Origin: Bettongia penicillata ogilbyi | Lineage: Eukaryota; Chordata; Mammalia; Diprotodontia; Potoroidae | DNA length: 64,000 nt | Direction: 5' to 3' | NCBI GenBank assembly: GCA_023548195.1 | Contig: JAJHZJ010000601.1 | Coordinates: forward strand, 62,001-126,000 | Shown here: positions 46,710 to 57,737 of the stretch, in pieces | Numbering within the stretch: position 1 is the stretch's first letter | Layout of the letters: the number at the start of each line of letters is the position of its first letter | The notes under the pieces: generated by a model | The model's database searches: none | What the model was told of the DNA's origin: nothing | What the model saw: only the letters and a program-made list of their open reading frames with translations | Position numbers and translations under genes: made by a program

Positions 46710-48785
46710 GTCAAATTCCAAATTCTTTTTATGATACAAATATGCTTCTGATACCTAAAGCATGAAGAGCCAAAACCGGGAAGGAACACTGTAGACCAAT
46801 TTCTCTAATGAATATAGATGCAAAAAATTTAAGTAAGATAATAGCAAAAAGAATACAGTAATTTATCACAAGAATAAAACGTTATGACCAGGCAGGATTT
46901 ACACCAGAAATACAGGGCTGGTTCAATATTAGAAAAACCATTAGCATTATTGATCATATCAACAACAAAACTTACAGAAACCACATGATTATCTCAATAG
47001 ATTCAGAAAAAGCCTTTGACAAAATGCATTACCCCTTCCTATTTAAAACACTGGAAAGCACAGGAGTAAATGGAATTTTCCGTAAAATAATAAGCAGTAT
47101 CTACCTAAAACCATAAGCAACCATTGTATGCAATGGGGACAAACTAGATGCATTTCCAATAAGATCAGGAGTGAAACGAGGATGTCCATTGCCACCACTG
47201 TTATTCAATGTGGTATTAGAAATTCTAGCTGTAATGATAAGATAAAAAAAGGAAATTAAAGGAATTAGAATAGACCAAGAACAAATTACGTTGTCACTTT
47301 CTGCAGCTGATATGATGACATACTTAGAGAATACCTGAGTCAAGGAAAAAAACTACTTGAAAAAGTAAACAACTTTGGCAAAGTTGCAGGTTACGAAGAA
47401 AACCTAGAAACAACAAAACCCAACAGCAAAAGGTAGAAAGAGAAATCCCATTTAAGTCTACTGTAGACACCATAAAATATCTGGGATTTCACCAGCCAAA
47501 GCAAAATCAGGGACAACGTGAACACAACTACAAAATACTTTTTACGCAAATAAACTCAAATCTAAGCAAATGGAAAATCATCAGTTTCTCGTGGATAGGC
47601 CAAGTTAATATAATACAAATGACAGTCCTACTGAAATCAATACAACTCAGTGTCACACCAATCAAACTACCAGATAATTATTTTCCAGAGCTAGAAAAAG
47701 TAGTATCAAAATTGAACTGGAGGAATCAAAGGTCCAGATCAAGAGAAATAATGAGAAAAAAATGTTAAGGAAGGTGGCATAGTCCTACAGATCTTAAATT
47801 GTATTACAAAGCAGCAAATATCAAAACCAGTTGGTACTGGCTAAGAAACAGAGGGGAAGACCAGTGGAATAGGTTAGGTACACAAGACACACTAGTCAAC
47901 GAATATAACAATCTACTGTTTGATAAACTCAAGGACCCCAGCTTCTGGGACAACTCACTATTTGACAGAAATTACTAGGAAAACTGTGTGGCAGAAACTA
48001 GGCATAAATCAAACTCTGACCCTGTAAAAAAGAATGCAGATCAAATGGATACACGATCTAGGTATAATCATTGATACTATAAACAAATTAGGGGAGAAAA
48101 GAATAGTGTATTTATCAGATTTATGGACAAAAATTAAATTTATGACCAAACAGGAGATGGAGAACAATATGAAGTGAAAAATGGATAATTTTCATTACCT
48201 TATATTGAAATGTTTTTGCATAAACAAACCCAATACAACCAAGATTAAGAGGGAAACAGAAAACTGGGAAAGAATTTTTGCAGCTAGTGTCTGTGATAAA
48301 GACTTCATATCTAAAATATATAGAGAACTGAGTCAAATGTAAAAGAACCCATGTCATTCCCCAATTGATAAATGGTCAAAGGATATGAGCAGAAAGTTTT
48401 CAGAGGAAGAAATTAAAACTATCTATAGTCATATGAAAAAATGCTCTAAATTACTATTGATTAGAGAAATGCAAATGAAAACAACTCAGAGAAGCCTGGA
48501 ACAACTTATGTAAACTGAGGCTGAATGAAAGGAGGAGAACCAGAACTTTGTATACAGCAATAACCAGAGTGTGCGAAGGATTTTTCTGGTAGACTTTATT
48601 GAAAATGCATGGACTTAAATAATTTCCAATGAACTCTTGAGGGAAAACACCTTCCACATACAGAGAAATAGCTATGTAATTTTATCACAGATAGAAACAG
48701 ACTATTTTCTTTTATATTATGTTTCTTTTTTTGTTATTTTTTGGTTTATTTCTTTCATTTTAATTCTTCTATTAAATAAAATCAG
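46710..48785 (+). pseudogene. L1 ORF2 (reverse transcriptase) remnant + 3' UTR
   Basis: Decayed L1 ORF2. RT segments are recognisable: MNIDAKNLSKIIAKRIQ (from about 46807), QAGFTPEIQGWFNIRKT, NHMIISIDSEKAFDK (about 46980-47025), [22 protein letters not shown] (about 47160-47225). The catalytic YADD-type motif is lost (AADMM near 47305). Homology continues through the C-terminal region to about 48490, then about 400 bases present in the 56693 copy are missing and the 3' UTR follows to about 48785. Many stops and shifts. Confidence 0.85.
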
Positions 48786-50889
48786 AGTTCTTGCCTTTAG
48801 TGAACTGAGATTTTATTAAGGGAAATAACATGTATATGAGAAACATAACTAACTGCCACAGGACTCAATTTACTTGCACATCTCTTCTTGTTAAGAAGGT
48901 TTTTTATTATTGTCACCTCAATAATCTCTGTATGACTTTCAGTCTTTGCTCCTAGCCTTTTCAGGGAAGCAGAACAAATTGGTTCCCTCTGCTTCATAAT
49001 AAACATTAAAGTTTTTGAAGAAAATTTCCATCTCTTCCCCTAGCTTGAGTTCCAGAGGTCACATTTTTGTGTTGTGGATGGAAATAAAACACTGGATTAT
49101 ACAAGGTATCCCAAAAATTTTAGTACAGATTTAAATTTCTAAAATTAAAGTGAATATGACTTTTGGGACGTTCTGTACAGATAGAGGAGCTGGATTTAAA
49201 CAAAAGATCTATTACTTGTGACCTGTGATATTCTATTGTCTCTGACACCCATTCATCTGCGAAATTTGGGAGTTCGATGACATAAATTTTAAGCGCTATT
49301 CCAGTTAAAATTCTATGGTAATCATGAACCTATTCACTGTGCTAACAGCATAGTTTTCAACCACTACTCGTGTTATGTGCTTTTCTCTTTTCAATAGTAT
49401 ATTTTCATTCCTTTGTTCACTTTAGGGCTTATTCATGTCCATCACACATAACTGAATACAATGGTCGAAATGTGGTCCAGGTAGGCAGAATACAAACAAA
49501 CTGTCACATGGTATGACAGGATACTACATGTATTTTAATAAAAATCATGTTTGCTTACTTAGTTCATAGATATAACATCCTAGACACATATTGAAAATGG
49601 AATTCATTAAAAACTCTTAAGATGTTTTTTTCAAAAGCATGACTAAAATATTTTTTTATTACTGTTCAATTGTTAAGCTTTTTATGTAAATAAAATCAAA
49701 TGTAAAACTTTAAATTTGTTCTATTGTAATTCTTTTATGATTTTATTCTCATCTTTATGCATATTACGTTTAAGAATTGTTAAGGCAAAGTTCTTAGCTC
49801 GTAAGGGCTAAAAGGAAAGACCTCCCAAGAGGTTTTGTTGACTGATTAAGGAAGGTTGCTTCTATCTAACAATTTTGTTACGAAATATGTTAAAAAATAT
49901 AAACTGCTAATAATTGTCTTTTTCAAAGCAGTGTGTTTTTCTTTGAGATTAGTCCTACGCTGAAATTTCAAAATGCAAGATTTCACTTGTCTAATAGAAA
50001 AACAAAATTATTCATTAATAAGTGTTTTATTACTATAATATTTAAAAAAGCATAGATTGTCCATAAAATGGATGATTCTCCAGGTTTATACTCATTTCTA
50101 CTGAAAAGAAAATTACCCATCTGCATCTGCCCTCAAGCCCTGTGAGTTGTTTTATTTTTCTTTCTTTTTTAAATTTTATTTGAGACTCAAATGACAAATC
50201 AGAAATACAGAATATAGAAAATAACCAAAAACATATCACAAACTTCAATATTTATTTAAACTTGAATGCAAAATTAAAAAGACAAAACGCGTGCTGTGCA
50301 TAACAGAACGTAAGAGAAGATTGAAATTAAATAACAATGTATTTTCATTTCAAGAAAGCCTGTATGATAAGTAATACTTGTGTTGAAAATTGTCCATCTT
50401 TTCTTTACTTCCTTTTCTTTCTTTCCTTTCTTTTCTTACACTCCATATTTCTTTTGCTTTCTACTGTACACTTTTTACTTTGTTCTTTTCCCCTCCCCTT
50501 GACCCTAGAAGGCAACAATAAAGTTTAGATATGTTCCTCTATAGTTCTCGATATATAAGTACACATACACTTATATGCATATATATAAAGACATATACTT
50601 TCCCAAACGTGTTCTACTCCTGATTTTTTCTTATATTTGTGCATATATCCTTTCCTATACCTCTTGCCTCTTCAAATTTACTTTTACCCACTACCTTACT
50701 TGCCCCTCCAAGGATCCCTCCCCTATCCTCACATTCCTATAAATATAAACACCCTTCTACACTTCCCTTTTACTTATTCCTTCCCCTCTAAAGATCCCTC
50801 CCTTGACCTCTCCCTCTCCTCCTCCCTATGCCCCGACTGTTTAATTTTTTCTTAAATTAGAAGACTTATATGTGTGTATGTGTGTGTAT

Positions 50890-51335
50890 GTATTGATTCC
50901 TCTTAAACCCATTCCTGATGAAAGTTGGTTACCAGAATTAACAGCCTTCCTCCCCCATTTGATTCCTCTGTTATAAGTTCTTCCTCTTTGTGTGGAATGG
51001 GCGACCATCCAAGAAAATAAACTGGAATTGAGACTTGAACACAGCAAGGATCTTTACTCTTTGGAAAAAAGGAACCACCCCATTTGTCCCCAAAACAGGA
51101 ACTGCTGGAAAAGGCAAGGCAAGCTTGAAAGACACGTTCAAGGAACACATACAGGGCTTGCTTCAAATTTTGTGACACCAGCAGGGTGTTGTTCCTGAGA
51201 TGTTCATCTAGTAAGCTTGTTTCAATCAGCAGGGTCCCTGTTCATGAAAGTATGGTTAATATTGGATTTAACTCCTTGGTCACTTTAGTGAGGGAACTTC
51301 ACTTTTCAACATCTCACTCCATCCCCCCTTTTATT
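50890..51335 (-). mobile_element. Probable ERV 3' LTR
   Basis: Read on the minus strand, a purine-rich tract (about 51324-51340, aaaagggggga type) follows the env relic and precedes TGGAGTGAG.., as polypurine tract and LTR start do. An AGTAAAG poly(A)-like signal occurs near 51050. The end is uncertain: an ACA near 50970 or further left. No target duplication found. Confidence 0.5.
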
Positions 51336-51429
51336 TCCCCCTCTTTGAAGTTGCCTCACACCATTCCTGGAAAACTTCATCAACCTGGGAGTTGCCAACA
51401 GCTTCAAGTCTCTTGGAGTGGTCCTCGAC

Positions 51430-52060
51430 AGGGACCCACTCATTTTACTTAAGGACCATCAGCCGAACTTCGTCTTTCCCCTTTATTCTAACCATTTTAT
51501 GTAGGGAGTCCTGCACTATTCTAGTCACCAGTCGCATCATACATGAAAGGCATACCGGGAGAAGGATGATCCTGCTAATGGCTATAAGGAGAAATCAGAG
51601 GTTTTATTCCCACCAGGATTCTCCAAACCAGGACCACCAAGGGGTGTTAAAAGGTAGGTTCCAAGTTTGCACAGGGACATGGGCAATTTTTCTAACTTTA
51701 TCTGCATTATCCTTCACAGTCTGACCATTGACATCAATTTCCATGCAACAGGTGGATAAGTTTACCTTTCCACATACACCTCTCACTTCCACCAAGAAGT
51801 ATTTTCAGTACCAAGCGATGCTACATAATGACTTTTCTACTTTGGGTTACTTGGTCAGCTAATAGAAACAAAGCTTGAGCTGCCTGATTGGTTATAGTTT
51901 CCAATACTGCTTGCAACCGGATTAATCACTTTAGGAGGTAGATGGGAGTTGTATATCTCCAACTACTATTTTGAGTCTATGCTATCGGCCCATAGGTCTT
52001 AACCAATCTTTCTGGGGACCAAGGGAAGATCACGTTTCATCACCTCACTCACTCTTGTAC
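51430..52060 (-). pseudogene. Endogenous retrovirus env TM remnant
   Basis: The longest frame (51795-51604) contains a disulphide motif GVCGKVNLSTCC (C-X7-CC) followed by EID, a heptad-like stretch, AHVPVQTW and tryptophan-rich pre-membrane sequence (WWSWFGESWWE), all typical of the transmembrane subunit of gamma-type retroviral envelopes. Upstream (about 51830-51930, another frame) TNQAAQALFLLADQVTQ fits the N-terminal heptad helix; a TAG and a frameshift separate the two. Downstream a hydrophobic stretch and basic tail occur after further breaks. The surface subunit, pol and gag are absent. Defective. Confidence 0.7.
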
Positions 52061-52117
52061 ATCATTTTCATAAAATAATTTCTCTAGTTAGCTGTTCCTA
52101 AATGGTTTTACTTTAAA

Positions 52118-52331
52118 AATTCATATCCTCAGGTTTTCCCCAATCTTACTTAAGAGCTATTCAATTATTAATAAGAATCTTACATATAAATACAGTTATA
52201 TATATTATATATATATGTGTGTGTGTGTGTCTAAGATTCTTATATATACTACAATGTATATCCAAGATTCTTATTAATAATTGAGTAACTCACAAATAAG
52301 ATGAGGGAAAACCTGAGGAAGATACGAATAT
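52118..52331. repeat. Imperfect inverted repeat, ~65-base arms
   Basis: Left arm 52118-52182 and right arm 52264-52331 are complementary, e.g. cctcaggttttccc against gggaaaacctgagg and 'caattattaataagaatctt' against its complement. The loop holds a TA/TG microsatellite. May be a palindromic MITE or a local inverted duplication. Confidence 0.75.
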
Positions 52332-52338
52332 ATGTTTA

Positions 52339-52394
<56 letters not shown>

Positions 52395-52462
52395 TATATG
52401 TTTGTGTGTGTATGTGAGTGTGTATATATGCATATTTACATATATTTGTATATATACACACA
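52186..52462. repeat. TA/TG/CA microsatellite patches
   Basis: TA then TG runs inside the inverted-repeat loop (52197-52230), and TA, CA and TG runs at 52340-52462. Confidence 0.9.
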
Positions 52463-52725
52463 TATACCATAGTTACTCAGTTTATGAGTAATCTTGTTTA
52501 TATACGCCTCCATGGATGAGGAAAAATTTCCACAATATTTTTCTTGCAGAACAAATTAAAATTCGCAGTTAAAACATCAAATTTTTTTGAAAATCATCAC
52601 TTAAATAAGGCTGTAACAATGACAGATACAAATACTTTTTAACAATAATACAATGTCACATTTCTTTGACATTCTGAAAAAGAACTATCAAAAACAAGTG
52701 TCTTTAAATAGATTCCTAGTCAGAA

Positions 52726-52977
52726 GTGAAGGTAAAGAAAAAATCAGTGAGTCAAAACAATAAAGTGATTATAAAAAAACGAAAAATAAGTGAAAGCAGT
52801 AGCATTTGTCTTACTTTTAGTGAAAGCAACATAAGAGAGAACTTTTCAGATTTTGAAATCCCCAATGTTCTCATAGAAAGAGACTCTCCTTTCAATAAAC
52901 CTTCCTCCTCTTCCTCCCTCTTGTCCACCTCAAGCCAGTCAAGACTCTTCTCAAAGGTAAAGTGCAGGTTAATTTAA
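52726..52977 (+). other. Orphan 83-codon open frame, origin unknown
   Basis: A lysine-rich start (MKVKKKSVSQNNKVIIKKRKISES) followed by a serine-rich segment with acidic patches (NIRENFSDFEIP). Near its end, 'ctcaaaggtaaag' looks like a splice donor (AAG/GTAAAG at about 52956-52964). It matches nothing I recognise; the composition resembles N-termini of nuclear or transposase-derived proteins. It may be chance. Confidence 0.25.
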
Positions 52978-53149
52978 TTTATTTTTGGTCTATACTTTGT
53001 ACTAATCATTGCTTTCGTATTTAAGGTAGATTAGGGACAAAACTTATTTAAAATTATGAATAATAATAGTTATTATTTTAGTATTTTGGGCGATGTAGCA
53101 CCAATCATCTGATTTTACACTATTTCCTATTGGAAAAAGTAAACAGCCT

Positions 53150-53871
53150 ATCCTTATGAATCCCTTATAATTAGTCTTTGGTATGTACCTTGTATTTCTC
53201 TTGGTTCTTATATGTCAAATCTTCTACTAAACTCATGACTTTGCTTTTTTTAACAAAGTCTTGAAAGTCTGATAGTTGACCAAATGTCCATTTTTTTTTT
53301 TCAATCAGGATAATACTTAACTTTGCAAGGTATGACGTTTTCGGCCAAATCTCCAGTTCTTTTGCTTTGTGACATATTATGTTCCAAGACCTCCAGTCCA
53401 TTAATGTCTTTGGTGCTGGGTTTTATGTGAATCTAATTGTTGCACCACCATATTTAAGTTATTTTAATCTTGATGCGTTAAATATTTTATCCTTGAGCTG
53501 AGAGTTTCGAAATTTGGCAATGATATTCTTAGGAATTTTTCTCACAGGATCTCTTTTAAGTGGTGATCAATGGATTTTTTCTATTTCTACTTCCCTCTCC
53601 CCACACCTGCTCTTATGCTTCAGGAAAAAAATTTATCTAATTTTTCTTGTATTACTGTTACAAGATTGCTTTGATTTTAATTTTCAGCTGGTGTGAATTA
53701 TTTTTTATATGTTCTCTTCTTGATCTATTGTACAACTACGCTGCTTTTCCTATAACATGTTTCACCTTCTCTTCTATTTTTTCATTATTCGTATTTTGGT
53801 CAATCATTTCTCGATCTCTTATAATTTCTTTGACTTCACTGACCAATTCATCCTTAAGATTCTGGATTTCC
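53150..53871 (-). pseudogene. L1 ORF1, antisense, C-terminal part of a split copy
   Basis: On the minus strand: QNLKDELVSEVKEIIRDREM (coiled coil, from 53871), then the linker (EEKVKHVIGKAA), a decayed RRM-like part and the C-terminal domain (SWNIICHKAKELEIWPKTSYLAKLSII at 53171-53401). It stops at the 16-base repeat aagattctggatttcc (53856-53871), and its N-terminal continuation is found at 62871-63060. Confidence 0.75.
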
Positions 53872-56676
53872 GGCTTCTTACGGGGAGAAGCCAAGATGGC
53901 GGAGTAGAAAGACTCACATATGCTAGTTCTGAACCCACAGTCCATAAATTACCTATGGAAAGAACTCCCAATGGGTTCTGGAGCAGTCAAAGCCGCGTAG
54001 CATTAGAGTGGAGGAGTTTTCTATTCCAGAGAGCCCTGAAAAACCGACCCCGAAAGTCCTTCGGGCACAGGAAATGGAGCAGAACCCATGCCCTGGCCGT
54101 GTGGCGTCAGAGGAGCAGATCCGAGCAGGCTTCAGGGATGGCACCTCTGGTGGCCACGAAGGTCCCTCCACCCACAGGCGGTCCAGGTCAGTGAGAGACA
54201 CTTCTGGGCTGGCTGAGAGGGGAGCAGGGTGTCTCCATAACACAGGCTCCCTGGTGAGGAAGCAGTGGGGGAGGCGGCAGACAGGGGATCACAGAGCAGA
54301 CGGGAGTTTAGCCATTACTGAAGGACTCCACATAAACCCCCTGAGGTAACTCAGCCTGCGAGGTCGCCCTGCCCCCACCTGAGAACCTGAATTTAATCTT
54401 ACCCTGAAGAGCAGCCCCATCTGCTGCTGAAAGCCCTGAGGCTGGGGAGCAGCATTTGAATCTCAGACCCCAAGTACTTCTGAGGCAGGGATAGAGAGGA
54501 ATCTCAGAAGTCAAGTAACTGGCTGGGAAAATGCCCAGAAAAGGGGAAAAAAAAGACCATGGAAGGTTACTCTCTTTGTGAACAGATGTTTCCTCCTTTC
54601 CTTCCTGATGAGGAAGAACAATGCTTGCCATCAAGGAAAGACATAGAAGTCAAGGCCTCTGTATCCAAAACACCCTAAATAGATAGCCAATGGGCTCAGG
54701 CCATGGAAGAGCTCAAAAGGGATTTTGAAAATCAAGTTAGACAGGTGTAGGAAAAACTGGGAAGAGCAATGAGAGAGATGCAAGAAAAGCATGAAAAACG
54801 GGTCAATACCTTGCTAAAGGAGTCCCAAAAAAATGCTGAAGAAAATAACACCTTGACAGATAGGCTTACTCAATTGGCAAAAGAGGTTCAAAAAGCCAAT
54901 GAGGAGAAGAATGCTTTCAAAAGCAGAATTAGCCAAATGGAAAAAGAGGTTCAAAAGCTCACTGAAGATAATAGTTCTCTCAAAATTAGAATGGAACAGA
55001 CGGAGGATAACGACTTTCTGAGAAACCAAAAAATTACCAAACAAAACCAAAAGAATGAAAAAATGGAAAAGAATGTGAAATATGTCATTGGAAAAACAAC
55101 TGACCTGGAAAGTAGATCCAGGAGAGACAATTTAAAAATTATGAGGCTACCTGAAAGCCATGATCAAAAAAAGAGCCTAGACATCATCTTTCAAGAAATT
55201 ATAAAGAAAAACTGCCCTGAGATTCTAGAACCAGAGGGCAAAATAAGTATTGAAAGAGTCCATCGATCACCGCCTGAAAAAGATCCAAAAAGACAAACTC
55301 CTAGGAACATTGTGGCCAAATTCCGGAGTTCCCACGTGAAGGAGAAAATATTGCAAGCAGCTAGAAAGGAACAGTTCCAGTATTGTGGAAATAAAATCAG
55401 GATAACTCAAGATCTAGCAGCTTCGACATTAAGAGATCGAAGGGCGTGAAAAAGGATACTCCAGAAGTCAAAGGAACTAGGACTCAAACCAAGAATCACC
55501 TACCCAGTAAAACTGAGTATAATACTTCAGGGGAAAAAGTGGTTTTTCAATGAAAGTGAGAACTTTCAAGCATTCTTGAAGAAAAGACCAGAGCTGAAAA
55601 GCAAATTTGACTTTCAGACACAAGAATGAGAAGAAGCATGAAAAAGTAAACAGCAAAGAAAAGTCATAAGGGACTTGCCAAAGGTGAACTGTTTACATTC
55701 CTACATGGAAAGACAATATTTGTAACTCTTGAAACCTTTCAGTATCTGGCTAGTTGGTGGGATTACAAGCCCCCCACACGCACACATACCCACACCTGCA
55801 TACACGTGTGTGCACACACACATACACACATGCACATGCATAGAGAGACAGAGACCACAGAGTGAATGGAATAGGATGGGATCATATTTTAAAAAGATTG
55901 AGGTAAATGTATAAGAGAAATGTATTGAGAGGAGAGAGGGTGAAATGGAATGGGGCAAATTATCTGTCACAGAAGAGGCAAGCAGGAGACTTTTTAGTGG
56001 AGGGAAAAAGAGGAGAGCTGAGCAAAAAATGTGAGGTTTCCTCTCATCACATTCAGCTAGAGGAAGGAATAAAAAACACACTCATTTTGGTATGAAAACC
56101 TATCTTACAATACAGGAAAGTGGGGGAGAAGGAGATAAGCAGGGTGGGAGTGATGATGGAAGGGAGGGCAATGGGAGGAGGGAGCAATTTGAAGTCAACA
56201 CTAGGGGAGGGACAGGATCAAAAAAGAGAATAGAAACAAGGGGGGCAGGATAGGATGGAGGGAAATATAGGTAGTCTTGCACAACACGACTATTATCGAA
56301 GTCATTTGCAAAACTACACAGATATGGTCTATATTGAATTGCCTGCCTTCCCAAAGGGAATGGGTGGGGAGGAAGGGATGGGGAGAAGTTGGAACTCAAA
56401 GTTTTAGGAACAACTGTTCACTAATGTTCTTGCTACTAGGAAATAAGAAATACAAGTAATGGGGAATAGAAAGTTATCTGGCCCTACAGGACAAAAGAGA
56501 AGATGGCAACAAGGGAAGGGAGGGATGATAGAGGAAAGGGCAGATTGGTGATATGGGAAATTAGAATGCTTGATGTATTGGGGAGGGGGGAGTGGAAAAA
56601 TCGGGAGAAAATTTGGAACCCAAAATTTTGTGAAAATGAATTTAAAAAGTTAAATAAATAAATTTATATTAAAAAA
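53872..56676 (+). mobile_element. Full-length HAL1(+) with exact 16-base TSD
   Basis: TSD aagattctggatttcc at 53856-53871 and 56677-56692; nick context TT/AAGA. 5' end with ccaagatggcggag at 53890-53904, 5' UTR to 54530, ORF1 54531-55629, a 3' UTR with a CA tract at 55770-55840 and an A-rich tail at 56650-56676. 2805 bp, no ORF2. Confidence 0.9.
54531..55629 (+). pseudogene. HAL1 ORF1 with stops and shifts
   Basis: Start ATG 54531 (MPRKG) follows the conserved ctgggaaa box; the frame is lost within 20 codons. A TAG at 54748-54750 replaces Glu (GTG-TAG-GAA), one codon before the site mutated in the 43875 copy. 54769-55449 is open for 226 codons (coiled coil LGRAMREMQEKHEK.., RRM-like DNLKIMRLPESHD, ARKEQFQYCGN); a TGA replaces Trp at about 55447, then the C-terminus runs to FQTQE. 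Confidence 0.85.
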
Positions 56677-56692
56677 AAGATTCTGGATTTCC

Positions 56693-57452
56693 TTTGCCCA
56701 AATGATATATGGCCAAAGGATATGGAGAATCAGTTTTTAGAGGAAGAAATTAATGATATCTATATTCACATGAAGAAATGATTAATCACTATTGATTAGA
56801 GAGATGCAAATCAAAACAACTCTGAGCTACCATATCACATCTATCAGATTGACAAACAGGACAGAATAAGAACATAATAAATGTTGGAGAAGATGTGGGA
56901 GAGTTGGAAAACTGATTCATTGTTGGTGGAGCTGTGAAATGATCCAACCATTCTGGATAGATATTTGGAACTATGCCCAAAGGGCTACAAAAACGTTTAT
57001 ACCCTTTGACCCAGCAATACCACTTCTCAGACTGTATCCCGAAGAGATCATAAAAATGTGAAAGGGATTCACATGAATAAAAATATTTATAGCAGTACTC
57101 TGTGGTGCTCAAAAATTGGAAATCAAGGGGATGCACATCAATTTGGGAATAGCTGAATAAATTATGATATACGAGTGCAATGGAATACTATTTTACTATA
57201 ATAAATGATGAGGAATAAGACGTCAGAGAGGCCTGGAAAGAGTTATATGTTCTGATGCCGAGTGAAAGAAGCAGAAACAGTAGAACTTTGTGCATAGTAA
57301 CGACAACAGTGTGCAGGAGTTTTTTTCTTATAGACTTGGAAGTTCATTGCAATGTAAGGACTTAATAAAATTGCCAACAGTCTTTTAAGTCAAAATGCCT
57401 TCTATATCCAGAGAAAGAACTATGGAATGCAATCACAGAATGTAGCAGATCA

Positions 57453-57503
<51 letters not shown>

Positions 57504-57737
57504 ACGCCCATGTGTATTACGTTTTGGCTTGTTATATGATTACTCCTATTCACTTTAATTCTTCTACACAACAAAATTATAGTGAAAATGTATTTAATAG
57601 GAATGTCTGTGTAGAACCTATGTAAAATTGCATGGTGTCTCGGGGAAGGAGAGGAGGTGGGGAGGGAGGGGAAAATTTCTAAGGCATATGGTAGTGATTA
57701 TAGAACACTGAAAATAAGTAAAATTAATAAAAAAAAT
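56693..57737 (+). mobile_element. L1 ORF2 3' end + 3' UTR, 5'-truncated
   Basis: The sense L1 ORF2 C-terminal region (56693-57200: '..agagatgcaaatcaaaacaactctgagctacc', 'accctttgacccagcaatacc..') continues into the 3' UTR with a TG microsatellite (57454-57500) and an A-rich end 'aattaataaaaaaaa' at about 57737. Bounded on the left by the repeat aagattctggatttcc. A matching repeat at 62871-62886 suggests the original insertion ended there. Confidence 0.8.

Larger units (their letters stand above)
48790..53150. repeat. Paralogous block, copy 3 (rearranged, no OR)
   Basis: 48795-49420 matches 36456-37080, 49425-50150 matches 39890-40885, and 50150-50840 matches 37080-38600 in part. The order differs from copy 2. 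The ERV relic (50890-52060), CA/TA microsatellites and an inverted repeat have been added. No receptor gene precedes this copy; an L1 occupies the expected place. Confidence 0.6.

Noticed and set aside
46710..48785. A functional reverse transcriptase
   Set aside because: Many stop codons and frame changes, and the catalytic aspartate motif is mutated.
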